18,283 nucleotides of DNA from Tieghemiomyces parasiticus (GCA_027575765.1 JANBPT010000949.1:1-18283), one strand, 5' to 3'. Counted from the first letter of the stretch, positions 1 to 9,301 are shown. A program made the numbers and translations. The notes: generated by a model from the sequence alone, not told the origin.

Positions 1-1
1 T

Positions 2-74
2 GGGGGTCTAGCTCAAATGGGAGAGCGCTCGTTTAGCATACGAGAGGCACGGGGATCGATACCCTGGTCCTCCA
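2..74 (+). tRNA. tRNA-Ala (anticodon AGC)
   Basis: The 73 nt fold into a full cloverleaf. The 7-bp acceptor stem ends in discriminator A74, the D arm is GCTC/GAGC with an 8-nt loop, the anticodon stem is CTCGT/ACGAG around loop TTAGCAT (anticodon AGC), and the variable loop is 5 nt. The T arm is CGGGG/CCCTG around ATCGATA. The third acceptor pair is G-U (G3-U70), the classic alanine identity element. Internal A-box (TAGCTCAAATGG) and B-box (GGATCGATACC) promoter elements are recognisable. No intron is present and CCA is not encoded beyond the discriminator. Oddities are a U6-U67 mismatch in the acceptor stem and A instead of T at position 54; A54 is known in some eukaryotic tRNA-Ala. Confidence 0.95.
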
Positions 75-78
75 TACG

Positions 79-98
79 TTTTACACTGATTTTGTTTT
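79..98 (+). terminator. RNA polymerase III termination signals for tRNA-Ala
   Basis: Three runs of four T residues (79-82, 90-93 and 95-98) lie 4 to 24 nt after the tRNA 3' end. T4 or longer runs on the sense strand are the usual Pol III terminator, so the first would end the transcript and the others act as backup. Confidence 0.7.
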
Positions 99-1087
99 GG
101 GGCGTTGAACGACATCTGCTGCATAACTCAATCTTAATAGCTGGGGTTCAAATGAGTTGAAGCTTGCATCAATTGGTTTCGATTATCGATCATTAACGGA
201 TATGATGGCGTAACGGCTTGGAGTGACTTGATCTATCACTGTTGCTCTTTTGCAGGTTCAATAAAGCTTACGCGGTGGGCTGCTTGTAAATCGATGCTAC
301 AGAATAGGGTAGCTCATCACTGCTAAGCGGCGTGAGGCCTGAGGGAAGAGCTTAGGATAATATAAAACGAGGTAACGCACTGGGTGGGGCTGTGAGAGTG
401 TGGACCGTAACTACCTCAGCTATTTTAATAAAGTAGTTATTGCACACATGTCGCATTAGTACATTAGCGGGCTATCCACCTTATCAATGCTTTGGACGTG
501 GTATCGGATTGCTATTTTGTTTGGTAAGGGGCTTGACCCTGACTCTCACAATAGATGATTCGTGACCATGGCATACCGGGCGTAGGTTTAACGACGCCTT
601 GTGTATGTCCTGGGGATGCCAAAGCTGGGAACCTTCCCAGGTGTGGTTTGAACCTACCTACCGGCTACATGGGGGGAGGGAGATGTTTCCAGCGTTTCGC
701 TATTCGACCGGTCCCGTCTTTGGCCTCTCTGGAGCTTTAGGTGAGCTCGTCATTACATTACCATGCTTATGGGCGAATGCCTCCCCCGGACGGCTGCGTA
801 ACAAGGCGAACTAGACCGTCTTCCGTGTTTGGCTACTGCACGGAGAAGAAGTTTTGTTAACTGCACTTTATGTGTTTTGAATGTGGTCGGTATAATGTAA
901 CGCTAATGGGGGATTATTGGCGCATTTACTAAACTGCTAACGTTTTGTTTGGGATTCGCGTTTGGACCAGGGTCCGTGAGAGGTAAGGCGGGAGAGAGAT
1001 AATAGGGACGGAGTTCATTCTTATTAGGTACATTGAAAAGGCCAAGCACGTCGTCTTTATGTTCTAGAACGGTTGTTCGGTGAGCAT
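99..1087. other. intergenic stretch with no supported gene
   Basis: Only short ORFs of up to 71 codons are present, with no recognisable motif. Minor features are a 7-bp inverted repeat CTGGGAA/TTCCCAG at 624-639 and a GAGGTA/TACCTC pair near 369-416. The right end should hold the 3' UTR of the leftward gene starting at 1777. I see no canonical AATAAA on the minus strand there. Confidence 0.5.
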
Positions 1088-1777
1088 TTAGAGAAACCGG
1101 TGGGTCAAGGCGAGGACGGAGACAAGGGCGAAGCCAGGCAGGACAACAGGTACCGTATTGCGGAACGAGCTGCTGGGATCGTCCGTCACGTCGGTGGGGT
1201 CAGAGGTATTAGTGTTAGTGCGGGTGACGGTACCAGGCTTGGTGGACGTGGGCTTGCGGGTGCTGGTGATGATGACGGTGGAGCCTTGCGAGTTGGTGCT
1301 AGTAATCAATGTGACGGAGCTCTCCTCTGGCGCACTTGTGGCACTGGCGCTGGAATCCTTAGTGCTCTCGTTCTGGGTCTCCGACGCGGCGGAGGTGGAC
1401 TGGGAGTTGTCGGCCGAGGTTGTGTTGTTGTTATCTTTGGTAGTAGCCTCGGTCGTTTGATCACCCTGGGTAGTTGGTTCCGCAGTGTTTTCGTCCTTGG
1501 TGGTTGACGGAGCGTCGGTGGTCTGGTCGGTGGCCGGGTCGCTGGAGGGCAGGTTGCTAGTCGGACTCGGGGGCGTGGGATCGTCAGTGGACGGCGCCGG
1601 CGGAGAGGGCGACGAGGAAACCACGGGAGGCTCCTCGGTGTTGCTTGCGCTAGGGCCCGGGTTATTCGAGACGCTAGGCTTGGTGTCATCGCTGGATGCC
1701 TCACCCTGGGCGGAGGTGCCCGCCAGGTGGGTGGCGGCGCAAACCAGAGCAAGGGTTAGCAAGGTCTTGGTCTTCAT
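1088..1777 (-). CDS. secreted Ser/Thr-rich mucin-like protein, probable GPI-anchored cell-wall mannoprotein
   Basis: A single-exon 229-aa ORF. I chose the start at 1777 because it opens directly into a signal peptide: KTK, then hydrophobic LLTLALVCAA, with a cleavage site near TSA-Q at residues 23-24. The open frame runs 50 codons further upstream to 1927 but adds nothing signal-like. The mature region is low complexity and dominated by S, T, P, D, E and N, as expected for a heavily O-mannosylated stalk. N-glycosylation sequons are present (NTT, NES, NTS). The C-terminus has a small-residue patch (DDPSSS) about 25 residues from the end, followed by hydrophobic VPVVLPGFALVSVLAL, a GPI-attachment-like signal. 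The last residues THRFL weaken the tail slightly. A TATATAAA box lies 183 bp upstream. A surface or wall role is inferred from architecture only; such proteins diverge too fast to name. The opposite-strand ORFs here mirror its low complexity. Confidence 0.8.
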   Translation of the reverse strand: MKTKTLLTLALVCAATHLAGTSAQGEASSDDTKPSVSNNPGPSASNTEEPPVVSSSPSPPAPSTDDPTPPSPTSNLPSSDPATDQTTDAPSTTKDENTAEPTTQGDQTTEATTKDNNNTTSADNSQSTSAASETQNESTKDSSASATSAPEESSVTLITSTNSQGSTVIITSTRKPTSTKPGTVTRTNTNTSDPTDVTDDPSSSFRNTVPVVLPGFALVSVLALTHRFL

Positions 1778-1959
1778 GGCTATATAGAAATGGTATCCGA
1801 ATACGACGACAAAGGAGGTTGAAGAGATGGAATTGCGTTGCAATCGCACAAATAAAATATCAGGTAGGTAATAGAGGCGACTGGTTAGGGCAGGATAAAG
1901 TGCAGCGAGAGGGGAAGGGGTATGCACAAGCAGGGTGAGGGAGGCAGGCGCTGGACCGG

Positions 1960-1967
1960 TTTATATA
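1960..1967 (-). promoter_or_regulatory. TATA box for the mucin-like gene
   Basis: The minus strand reads TATATAAA, a full TATA consensus, 183 bp upstream of the ATG at 1777. This implies a 5' UTR of about 150 nt. TATA-driven, single-exon structure fits an inducible surface-protein gene and contrasts with the intron-bearing housekeeping genes in this window. Confidence 0.5.
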
Positions 1968-2535
1968 ACGTGGAGGTGGGGGGTTTCGGCGGATGAAGGT
2001 GGGAACTCGGGAGGCGAGGACGAATCGTAAGAGGCCCCTAATCTGCAGTGGCGGAGGGGTATGTTGGGCAGATGGAAAGGAGAGATGGTGTGAACAAAGC
2101 AGGGGTGGATATAAACAGCGGCTTGTAGATAATGCGACCTGGGAACCTCACGACGGGGGCCGGGTCCCAGTTTATATTGGAGTGGGATCAGCTGTGGCCG
2201 TCGTGAAGACTACGGAGGAGGAAGGTGGAGGCGAAGGGGGGGGGATAGTGAAGCCAGACGGGAAATCGCCGATGGTGTCGGCCGACCGGCGCCAAGACAC
2301 CCCCATGGTGGAGAGGGTTCCCTGGGTGGCCAGGGATGGATCGACTCCCCTCCCTTCCGCCAGGTCGGCCATCCATCCACGACGTGCCCCTCCTCGCTTT
2401 CTACCTTCGTGCACATACCTTCACCCTACACACCATTGCGGGGTATACTCCGGCCTATGCGTCGACTGGACACCGCTTGCTTCGTCCCATTTATAAATTG
2501 GGGCTCTTTATTTCCAGTTGAACAATCTACGAACC
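1968..2535. other. GC-rich intergenic stretch with rightward TATA-like sites
   Basis: Purine-rich and GC-rich DNA with overlapping open frames on both strands. None has a recognisable domain and they look like stop-poor GC-rich sequence. On the plus strand there are TATAAA at 2110-2115 and TATAAAT at 2492-2498. A run of nine G residues starts near 2236. No gene is supported here. Confidence 0.4.
2492..2498 (+). promoter_or_regulatory. candidate TATA box ahead of a small ORF
   Basis: TATAAAT lies about 40 bp upstream of an ATG at 2536 with a favourable ACC context. This is typical TATA-to-start geometry for a short leader, but it depends on whether the following ORF is real. Confidence 0.25.
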
Positions 2536-2685
2536 ATGCCTACCCGCTTCCTTCTTCTGGAGGGGCGCGGAAGGTCAAACAATGACCGCCGCCTGCGCAA
2601 GTGCGCGCGACCTACTCCATTGTTGTCCGGTGGCCCGCGGCAACCAGTAGGGCCTTGGCATTTGCGAGGCAGCTTCTATTTTTGA
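2536..2685 (+). CDS. small unrecognised ORF (49 aa), doubtful
   Basis: ATG at 2536 opens a 49-codon frame ending in TGA at 2683-2685. The product starts MPTRFLLLEG and is Arg-, Pro- and Gly-rich, with no signal peptide or known motif. Its only support is position: a TATA-like element about 40 bp upstream and ACC before the ATG. It could be the first exon of a spliced gene, but I found no convincing downstream exon. It could equally be chance, since ORFs this short are common in GC-rich DNA. Confidence 0.15.
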   Translation: MPTRFLLLEGRGRSNNDRRLRKCARPTPLLSGGPRQPVGPWHLRGSFYF

Positions 2686-4716
2686 CAAGGTTCCGCGGCG
2701 CAGAACTTTCCGTGGGGAAGGGCGGGATGAGGCTGGCATGCAAGGGGAGGGTGAGGAGGAGCCTAGCGGACCCGCCGCCTGGCATTCCGGCGCCATGTCG
2801 GGGACAATGGCGGCCCCTGGTCGGCCCAAGACACCTTGGACGAGGGTAAAAAAGTTCGGTCTCGGACTAAAAAGTCTTCTCCTGGGGGCTTGTCATTATT
2901 ACTGCCGCAGCCTACGGCACCACCCCCCCTCTCCCGCAGCGACAACGCAGGCAACTGACATCGCAAGACCACCTGAGCCATGGCGATACTTACCGTCTAC
3001 CCAGCGAAAACGGGGACTGTTATTGAGTACATTAGTTGTGAGACATGGGTTGCCAAGTGGGCCGGCCCGGATGACCAGGGGAATCAATGGGCTGACTCAA
3101 TTTACTGTCAACTGATTGGCCTGCGGCGGTTCTTATTATTTTAAGAAAGGTCTGCCAATCCGATCATTGACCAGTCAAACATCTAGCAGCGTCTGAAGGA
3201 GAACGGCCAGGGAAAAAAGAAGAGGAGAGAGAGGCAGGCTGGGTTGGCTGCGGAATTCCACCAAATTTAGTTTGACATCTTGGCAGTCTCCGATAGTTGG
3301 TCAGCATCGACATACGTACCCCCTCTCCTCGGTCCTTTCTATCTAGACACCTTGCCAAAACGGTACTCTGTTCCCGGGCCCGGTAGATTTGGTGCTGCTC
3401 CAGTTGGCGAAGAGATAGGGGTTTTTTTTATCTTATTATAGGGATGGTATGGTTGGTCAGTAGCTCCGTTGGTTTTCAATCTGTGTACGTGGCACCTCTC
3501 GCTTGAACATAGTCCCGGTGACAACTCAGAATTAGCATCCCCTTCCGCGAGGCTCCTTCTCAACCAGCCAGCTCTCCTGTCGTTGCCAGGACTTGGTCAA
3601 CAGTCCAATTATCTTTCGCTAGCCAGCTTATTTTTTTGCCTTCTCGGCCTTACACCAATATCCCTGCCAGCTATCGGATCACCCCTGACCATCGACCACT
3701 GTTCTTACGTCAGGAAAATCGTCAATCCGCTCGACGGACCTGCACTTCGAAGGTTAATCCAACACGCTCTCGCGAAAATCGAAGCTGGAATATTCGCCTT
3801 CTTGATAAGGACTCTGGGGCGGTAGATAGGCTGAGAAAAGGGGGAGAGGCTGGTGTTGCCAAGTGGGGAGGAGGTGAGAGTAAGCCTGGCGATTTCCTAA
3901 CGAAAGGAAAATAAGAAGAGGAGTGGGGGGGAGGTATTACAGATCCTATTCACTTTCCATAATTAGGGGGTAGTGGTGGGGAAGCACTAGGGACTTAATT
4001 CAATACGCACATCTGCTATGGCCGTCGCGTTCATAACTCTGAGTTTTCAGCGAGGATTGGTCTCTCACAAGAAGACTACAGCCGTGATATTGATTATTAA
4101 GGCGGTTGGCCCACCACGCTTCAGCGAAATACTGTTTGATCACACCGTCGGGTGAATCACGGCCAACGGCATTCACCCCTTCCCCATCTGCATTGGATGG
4201 CGCATGGGATGGGTTGACGGTCAAAAGAGGGCGAAAAGTAAAGCGAGAATTATGTATATGAACAATACTTTTCCATTGAAGGATTGAAAGGCTAGTACAG
4301 TTACTCTAAAAGGATGGGACCAGGGGGGGGGAAGAGGAGGGGTGATCATGGTGGCCTCAGAAAACCCAGTGACGACACAAGGATGGCGGTCTTGGTGCGC
4401 CATCTTGTTGACATACTGGACATATATCTTTATCAGGTATACACAATTCGAACACCTTTCATTGGTCATTACACCCATTATCCATATGCTTTCGTCGTTT
4501 AAGATACACCAGTAGCTGTATTGCAAGAAATCAAAGCGTTAAAGACAGGTTAATCAAATGTGTATCCATACGGCCCGATCGCCCTACGGGAGTGGTAGAG
4601 TACGGGCACGAGAGGGGAGCGTTGAGGGCAGTTATGGGCGGAACAAGCCCCTCAATACGTTTTACCATCCCCCCTCCTTCCCCGTTGACCGTCGGAAACC
4701 CAACACCATTCCATTA
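2686..4716. other. intergenic stretch with no supported gene
   Basis: The longest plus-strand frame (3469-3825) lacks any ATG, and a 54-codon ORF at 2980-3144 has no recognisable features. Bases 3830-3960 are strongly purine-rich on the plus strand. A run of nine G residues sits at about 4323-4331. The right end must hold the 3' UTR of CCT5, whose stop is at 4717-4719. No AATAAA is visible on its strand within about 200 bp. Confidence 0.45.
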
Positions 4717-6761
4717 TTACTCCTCCCCGCCGTAGTGGGTAATGACATCGTCAATCTTGAGGATCATCTTGACGAGCTGGGTGGCCAAGAGAAACTGCTG
4801 GCGCTTAGAGATGAGGGGGTCAAACACGTGCTGGTCACGCATATCGTTGGACCCACGAAGCATGCAATCGATACCGAGGCGGGCGTTGCCCGTGGCAACC
4901 TGCTCAGACTTGACATCGGCGAGAGAGTCAATAGGCGGCAGACCGCTGTTCTCAGCGAGGGTCAGCGGGACGGCGTCGAGGGCGCTGGCGAAGGCGCGGA
5001 TGGCGTACTGCTCAAGTCCGCTGATCTGATCGGCCTCGCGGCTGACAGCCAAACTACAGGAAATCTCGGCGGCGCCGCCACCGTATACCACGCGGTTGTC
5101 CCGCACAATGTTGCGCACCACGCACATAGCGTCGTGGAGGGAACGGCGGGCCTCGTCAATGATCATCTTGTTGCCGCCACGCACGAAAATGGTAACGGCC
5201 CGCGAGTTGGCGCACTCCTCAATCACCAGCATCTTGTCGCGCGTGGTGCCGAAGGTGATCTCGCGCACCTTGCCGGCCCGGCCCAGTTTCTCCGAAGACA
5301 GGTCCTCGAAGCGCGGCACGATGCGGCCGTTGGTTGCGATGGCAATCAGTTCTAGCTCGGGCCCGCCCACCCATCGCACGGCCGGCAGCTGGTTCTGCAG
5401 GAGCAGATGGTTGGCCTCGTCGTCGAACCCCCACTGGCAGATAACCAGATTGGCCCCGGCGTCCTTAACCTGTCGGATCATCTCCTCAAATTTGGTGCGC
5501 TCGTAGTTCTGCAGCCGCTCGTACTCCTCGACCGACGCGATATCGAGCTTGTGCTTGGTCTTAGGCTTCGGGGGCTCAAAAGCGCAGGTGAGGATCGCCA
5601 GCTTGGCGTCCGAGATCTCGCTCGGCATCTGCGGGTGCGACATGTCCTTGTCCACCACCACACCATGTACGAGCACCGTATCGGTGAGCGACCCGCCAAC
5701 CTTGCCGTCTACCTTGATGAGCTCAAAGTCCACATCGCCGCGGTCCAGATCGGCCACCGAGAGCACGGCGTCCACTGCGATCTGTGCAAACTGGTCGTGG
5801 CACTTGGACACGATCTTGCTGCCCAAACACGTCTTGGCGGTTTTGAGCAGGTTCTCAGTGTTGCCCTTGCCGAACGTAATGACATCCGAGTGCGCCTCGA
5901 GGGTCTTGACGGCCACCTGGCATGCCCGCTCGAACCCGTCAGCGATGCGGATAGGGTGGATACCCCGGTCCAGCAGCTGCTCGGCCTGTTCGAGGAGGGC
6001 CCCGGCCAGTACCACCACACCTGTCGTGCCGTCACCAATCTCGTCGTCCTGGGACTTGGAGAGTTGCACGAGGAGCTTGGCAATCTCGTGGCTCACCTCC
6101 ATCTGATCGAGGATAGTGGCACCGTCGTTGGTGATAGTGATATCGCCATCAGCCGAGATAATGATCTTGTCGAGACCTAACGGTAGCAAGAAGGAAGAGG
6201 AAAGTGGGGGTGCAGTAAGACAGCAGGTTAGTCGTAATTGAAGGAGCCAGGTAGGGAAATGGGGTGGTGAATATAGTTTGGAGGTTCGGTATCGAAGGGG
6301 TGACGGTGAGAGCCTTGATGTACTTACCACGAGGGCCCAGGGAGGTTTTGATGATGTTGGTTACGGCTTTGGCCGCCAGGATATGCGACTGGTGGCGACA
6401 GTTATGAAAGGTAGAAGCAATGGGCGTTAGGTAGGCGGCGGTGGTCGTTCACTTGTTGGCCAAATAGCAATACGCGAACTGCATTCCAGGGTGCTGCTTT
6501 CACCGACAGCCACATCCGCAGGACGACGAGGGCCATCGACTGCGCTTGAATGCGAGTCTAGTCCAATCCCGATCATGGCGTTGGGATCGGAGGTCCGCTA
6601 CATTTCAATCAGATGGTCAGTATTATTAATTGCCCAGGGTGCATCAAAGACGAGGGACGTACCTTTTGAGCATCGAGGCCCGTCTTGCGAGCCTTCTTCT
6701 GCTGCTCGCGCACGATGATAATCGGGCGGCCATACTCATCGGTGGCGTACATAGCATTCAT
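4717..6761 (-). CDS. CCT5: T-complex protein 1 subunit epsilon (CCT5), TRiC/CCT chaperonin
   Basis: Three exons give a 539-aa protein, the usual family length: 6663-6761, 6328-6388 and 4717-6176. Intron 1 (274 nt, GTACGT...CAG, phase 0) and intron 2 (151 nt, GTAAGT...TAG, phase 1) have CTAAC branch sites. CCT5 is one of eight paralogous subunits of the cytosolic chaperonin that folds actin, tubulin and WD40 proteins with ATP. Visible motifs are DEYGRP near residue 8, SLGPRG (49-54), NDGATI (70-75), the nucleotide-binding GDGTTG (101-106), GGGAAE (419-424) and ENSGL (about 462-466). [10 protein letters not shown] and [14 protein letters not shown] point to epsilon rather than another subunit. 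The ATG at 6761 gives the normal short epsilon N-terminus; a longer frame into intron 2 is an artefact. All key residues are intact. Confidence 0.97.
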
Positions 6762-7879
6762 GATGGGCAACGATGGATATTACAGGGATCGGGAGATGTG
6801 AGTTATAAGATTAAGTAAAAGGGCTAACTCTCCGCAAGGTAATTGGAAAGGAGCGGCGGTGGCCAGATGCGTGTGGGGGTGGACCTGATCAAAAAGTTCT
6901 CGGGCGCAGAGACTCGGGTAGGTGGGGAGGTTGGAGAGTTGGGACTCGGCTGAACTGGTTGGCCAGCAAAGGGCACGAAGGGAATGTGCGGGGCGCGAAT
7001 TCGCGAGTCCGCTTTTCAACCCTCCCTAGACGCTGTCGGCCGAGATCGCTACCGAGTGGGACAAAGTTCGGACTTACACCCCTAGGGTGTAGGGCCGTAT
7101 GTGTTTGGCTCGCTTTCGTACCAGCAGGTGAGCTGAATATTTACCTAACCACTATTGGTGGGTCGACAATTATACGATCGTTGCTGTTTGATTTAAAGTT
7201 TATTTGCCTTGACAATACGATGAACATTCTGCAGTCTTGTAGGGCATCCATCCTTATAATTCCATCTGACTGGGACCTGGAAACCCTGTCATCCAGGCCG
7301 TCTTAGTAAACCTCGTTCGGCACGGGCGATTCATAAACCTCCCAAAACTGTGACTAGCGACCTCAGACCTTACCCCCATAAATGAATCCTGGTGATATTC
7401 AATACCGTGCATCAAATGGTATAGCTCATTCTAGAATCGGTCTTCTGCCCGCACTGCGCCAGTCAGTTTTTCAGTGTTCGCCTTACCTATTGTTGAAACT
7501 CCGGTTTACACCTCACCCTCTATCCCTAGCGGGCTATATTGGTCCCCATTTATAGATATTTACCGTTTTTTTGGATTCCTGACACGTCGAAGTAAAGTTC
7601 ATCGATTCTAAACACACCATCAACCTGAGCTTGGAGGCCCCTTGCTACAACACATTTTACAGCGCACCGTTTGTGCCTTCGTAAGGGCCATGCTCCCCTA
7701 AAGAGAAACCCTTGCTGTAACTGCTCATTACACAAAGTTGATGACCACGGCACGAGTATGGCCCAAATTCAGCTACCAGTGGCTTCCCGGCCTACTTATG
7801 GACTACTGGCCTCAACCCGCCACAATTTCCCTCTTCCAACGGGAATCGTCCGGCGCAAGTGTCCTGGGGCGCGGAGTTG
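6762..7879. other. CCT5 upstream region and intergenic DNA
   Basis: Bases 6762-7050 are pyrimidine-rich on the minus strand, as expected for a fungal promoter serving CCT5. No TATA box is evident close to the ATG. A perfect 12-bp palindrome CGCGAATTCGCG lies at 6994-7005, about 233 bp upstream of the start. Beyond about 7100 the DNA shows no gene. ORFs of up to 115 codons exist but lack ATG starts or recognisable content. Confidence 0.45.
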
Positions 7880-7942
7880 CGTTAATTACGAGGTACCCCA
7901 ATACCTGGCCATTAATTAGCGCCACCATCGGTTAAGTGGCGC
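7880..7942. repeat. double hairpin (two adjoining inverted repeats)
   Basis: A 10-bp stem pairs 7880-7889 (GCGTTAATTA) with 7913-7922 (TAATTAGCGC), with one possible G-U pair. Inside it, AGGTA/TACCT forms a 5-bp stem over CCCCAA. A second perfect stem, GCGCCAC (7919-7925) with GTGGCGC (7936-7942), overlaps the end of the first, so the two could be alternative folds. Confidence 0.45.
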
Positions 7943-8027
7943 GGCTGCTGTCACTCCGGGTATTGCCAATGCCAGTGCGATGCTCATTAACCATCCTATC
8001 CACTTAGCCTGGCCTCCTGGGTGGAAG

Positions 8028-8100
8028 CTGTGTGGCCATGGTATTGGTAGGAGAGCGCTTAGTAACCTACGTTTTCGGTTGCATGGAATAACATACACAG
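8028..8100. repeat. three-tier imperfect hairpin
   Basis: Nested short stems occur in order: CTGTGT (8028-8033) with ACACAG (8095-8100), CCATG (8036-8040) with CATGG (8082-8086), and GTAGG (8047-8051) with CCTAC (8066-8070). Each is short and the internal loops are large, so this is weaker than the hairpins further right. Confidence 0.25.
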
Positions 8101-8837
8101 GGAGAGAGAAGAGGCGCGATGGCAAGCATAATTCAACTCAAGAATCTCCAACCTTTTAACGTCACCCCCTCCGGTTCGTCGCCTTAATTTCCTTGTATTA
8201 TTCTTGACAGTGCGTAGCGCTCGCCACTGCAGTGACCTTTCCGCTACTCATTAAGGCCTCTGCGCCTCTCACTAGCTACGCCGTTGGTACTTGACCGTTC
8301 ATGGACACCATAACCGATAGCTATCCGCTTAAAGTGACTACTGGTGAAGTGATTTGAGTTGAGATTTACATTCCTGTTAATTTCAGTCACCTAATGAGGC
8401 ATTTCGAAAGTGATTCGGTATCAACCCAGACCCACTAAGGCGGTGATGGACTCAGGCCTGAGCAGAAAAGTTATTAACCAAACGCAGTCTATCATACTAG
8501 AAAAATTGACCTCAGGGCACCAAAATTCATTTCTACACACCGCGCGCAAAATGGGTGGCAATGCATTATCCCTCATCCGACTGAAGATGTGGAATAGTCT
8601 GATATATCACCTGAGGACCCACCGGATAGGCTTGGTAGAGGACGCCGTCAACCGCTCCCTGTATATTGGGTGCCCCTGACATGCTTGGGTTGGTACAGGC
8701 TCCCGTTCAAGGTACCATGTTCGGTGCTAACGGTATCCAGCAGGTAGTTATTGGCTTTGGCAAAGCCCTTCATGCAATAGGCAACACATTTTAGCAAATG
8801 AGAGCACTAATCATTAGTGAGGCTTTAGGGATCCAAC
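8101..8837. other. intergenic stretch with several perfect palindromes, no gene
   Basis: Perfect palindromes include CACTGCAGTG near 8225-8234 and the 12-mer CTCAGGCCTGAG at 8451-8462. Two 7-bp inverted repeats have a single central base: GGCTTTG/CAAAGCC at 8753-8767 and CACTAAT/ATTAGTG at 8805-8819. The 89-codon frame at 8410-8679 begins with GTG and has its first ATG 12 codons in. I recognise nothing in it. Confidence 0.45.
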
Positions 8838-8931
8838 AGTTGACAAAACTAAGCAACCCTGGATCTCCCTGCATGATAGAACACATCGTGGTAGGCTTTT
8901 TTTTCGTGCAGATCCAAAGTTTCTGTCAACT
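8838..8931. repeat. long three-tier hairpin
   Basis: The outer stem pairs 8838-8850 (AGTTGACAAAACT) with 8918-8931 as 13 bp with one bulged base. The middle stem TGGATCT (8860-8866) pairs with AGATCCA (8910-8916). The inner stem GCATGA (8871-8876) pairs with TCGTGC (8904-8909) including one G-U pair. The apical loop of about 27 nt ends in a run of eight or nine T. It is followed directly by the 12-bp palindrome CTAAATATTTAG at 8930-8941. No ORF is associated. Confidence 0.55.
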
Positions 8932-9056
8932 AAATATTTAGGAGATATTTCCTAGTAAGGCCCCGGCCCTGTCCCTTCCAAGGTTTTCGTTACTTACCAA
9001 TGGGCGGCCAAGCCGGGGATAGTATTCAAGCGAGTAAGCGCTCATGTGAAAGCGGG

Positions 9057-9207
9057 CTAGCCACTTGTAGCTGATGATGAAGCAAAGCGGGTGGGCGTGA
9101 AAGCCAATGATTCACTTCGCTTAGTAGGAATAACCATGACCTTTTAGTACTGGGGGTACAAATACCAGTTGAGGGAGGGTATAGCCCGCCTGACAAATGT
9201 GGACTAG
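9057..9207 (+). ncRNA. speculative box C/D-like RNA candidate
   Basis: A box C sequence ATGATGA (9074-9080) and a box D sequence CTGA (9190-9193) are bracketed by a possible terminal stem. CTAGCCAC (9057-9064) pairs with GTGG-A-CTAG (9199-9207), and TT-GT pairs inside it with two bulges. This is the geometry of a box C/D snoRNA of about 150 nt. No convincing C'/D' pair or rRNA-complementary guide was recognised, and both boxes are short enough to occur by chance. Treat this as a hypothesis only. Confidence 0.12.
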
Positions 9208-9215
9208 ATAGGGGG

Positions 9216-9301
9216 TAACGTCTTCATCTTGGACATGGTAAAAGTATTTAGGAACACGCTATACCACGAGTAATTACTCGGCCAAAGATGAAGACGGGTT
9301 A
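9216..9301. repeat. inverted repeat with nested palindrome
   Basis: CGTCTTCATCTTGG at 9219-9232 pairs with 9282-9296 (CCAAAGATGAAGACG) as 14 bp with one bulge. Inside, TGGTA (9236-9240) pairs with TACCA (9262-9266), and CGAGTAATTACTCG at 9267-9280 is a perfect 14-bp palindrome. The whole can fold as a three-way junction. No coding region overlaps it. Confidence 0.55.

Noticed and set aside
1073..1507. Plus-strand 144-codon ORF rich in Gly and Arg
   Set aside because: Antisense to the low-complexity mucin-like gene; its composition is the mirror of the Ser/Thr/Pro codons.
2980..3144. 54-codon ORF beginning MAILTVYP
   Set aside because: Short, with no promoter-like context and no recognised family; ORFs this long are expected by chance many times in the window.
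3469..3825. 118-codon plus-strand frame
   Set aside because: It contains no ATG, has no recognisable motif, and no acceptor or donor that would make it an internal exon was convincing.
4221..4526. 101-codon minus-strand frame ending in a hydrophobic segment
   Set aside because: It begins with TTG, the internal ATGs give no signal-like N-terminus, and no motif is recognised.
4558..5355. 265-codon plus-strand ORF, and a second one at 5407-6180
   Set aside because: Both are antisense shadows of the CCT5 coding exon, produced by its codon bias. They show no family signature.
6177..6330. N-terminal extension of the CCT5 frame upstream of GLDKIIIS
   Set aside because: This is intron 2 read through. 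Splicing to 6328-6388 and 6663-6761 restores the conserved CCT5 N-terminus, which the extension does not resemble.
8410..8679. 89-codon frame with a faint reverse-transcriptase-like feel
   Set aside because: It starts with GTG, its first ATG is 12 codons in, and no catalytic motif such as YxDD or RNase H residues is present.
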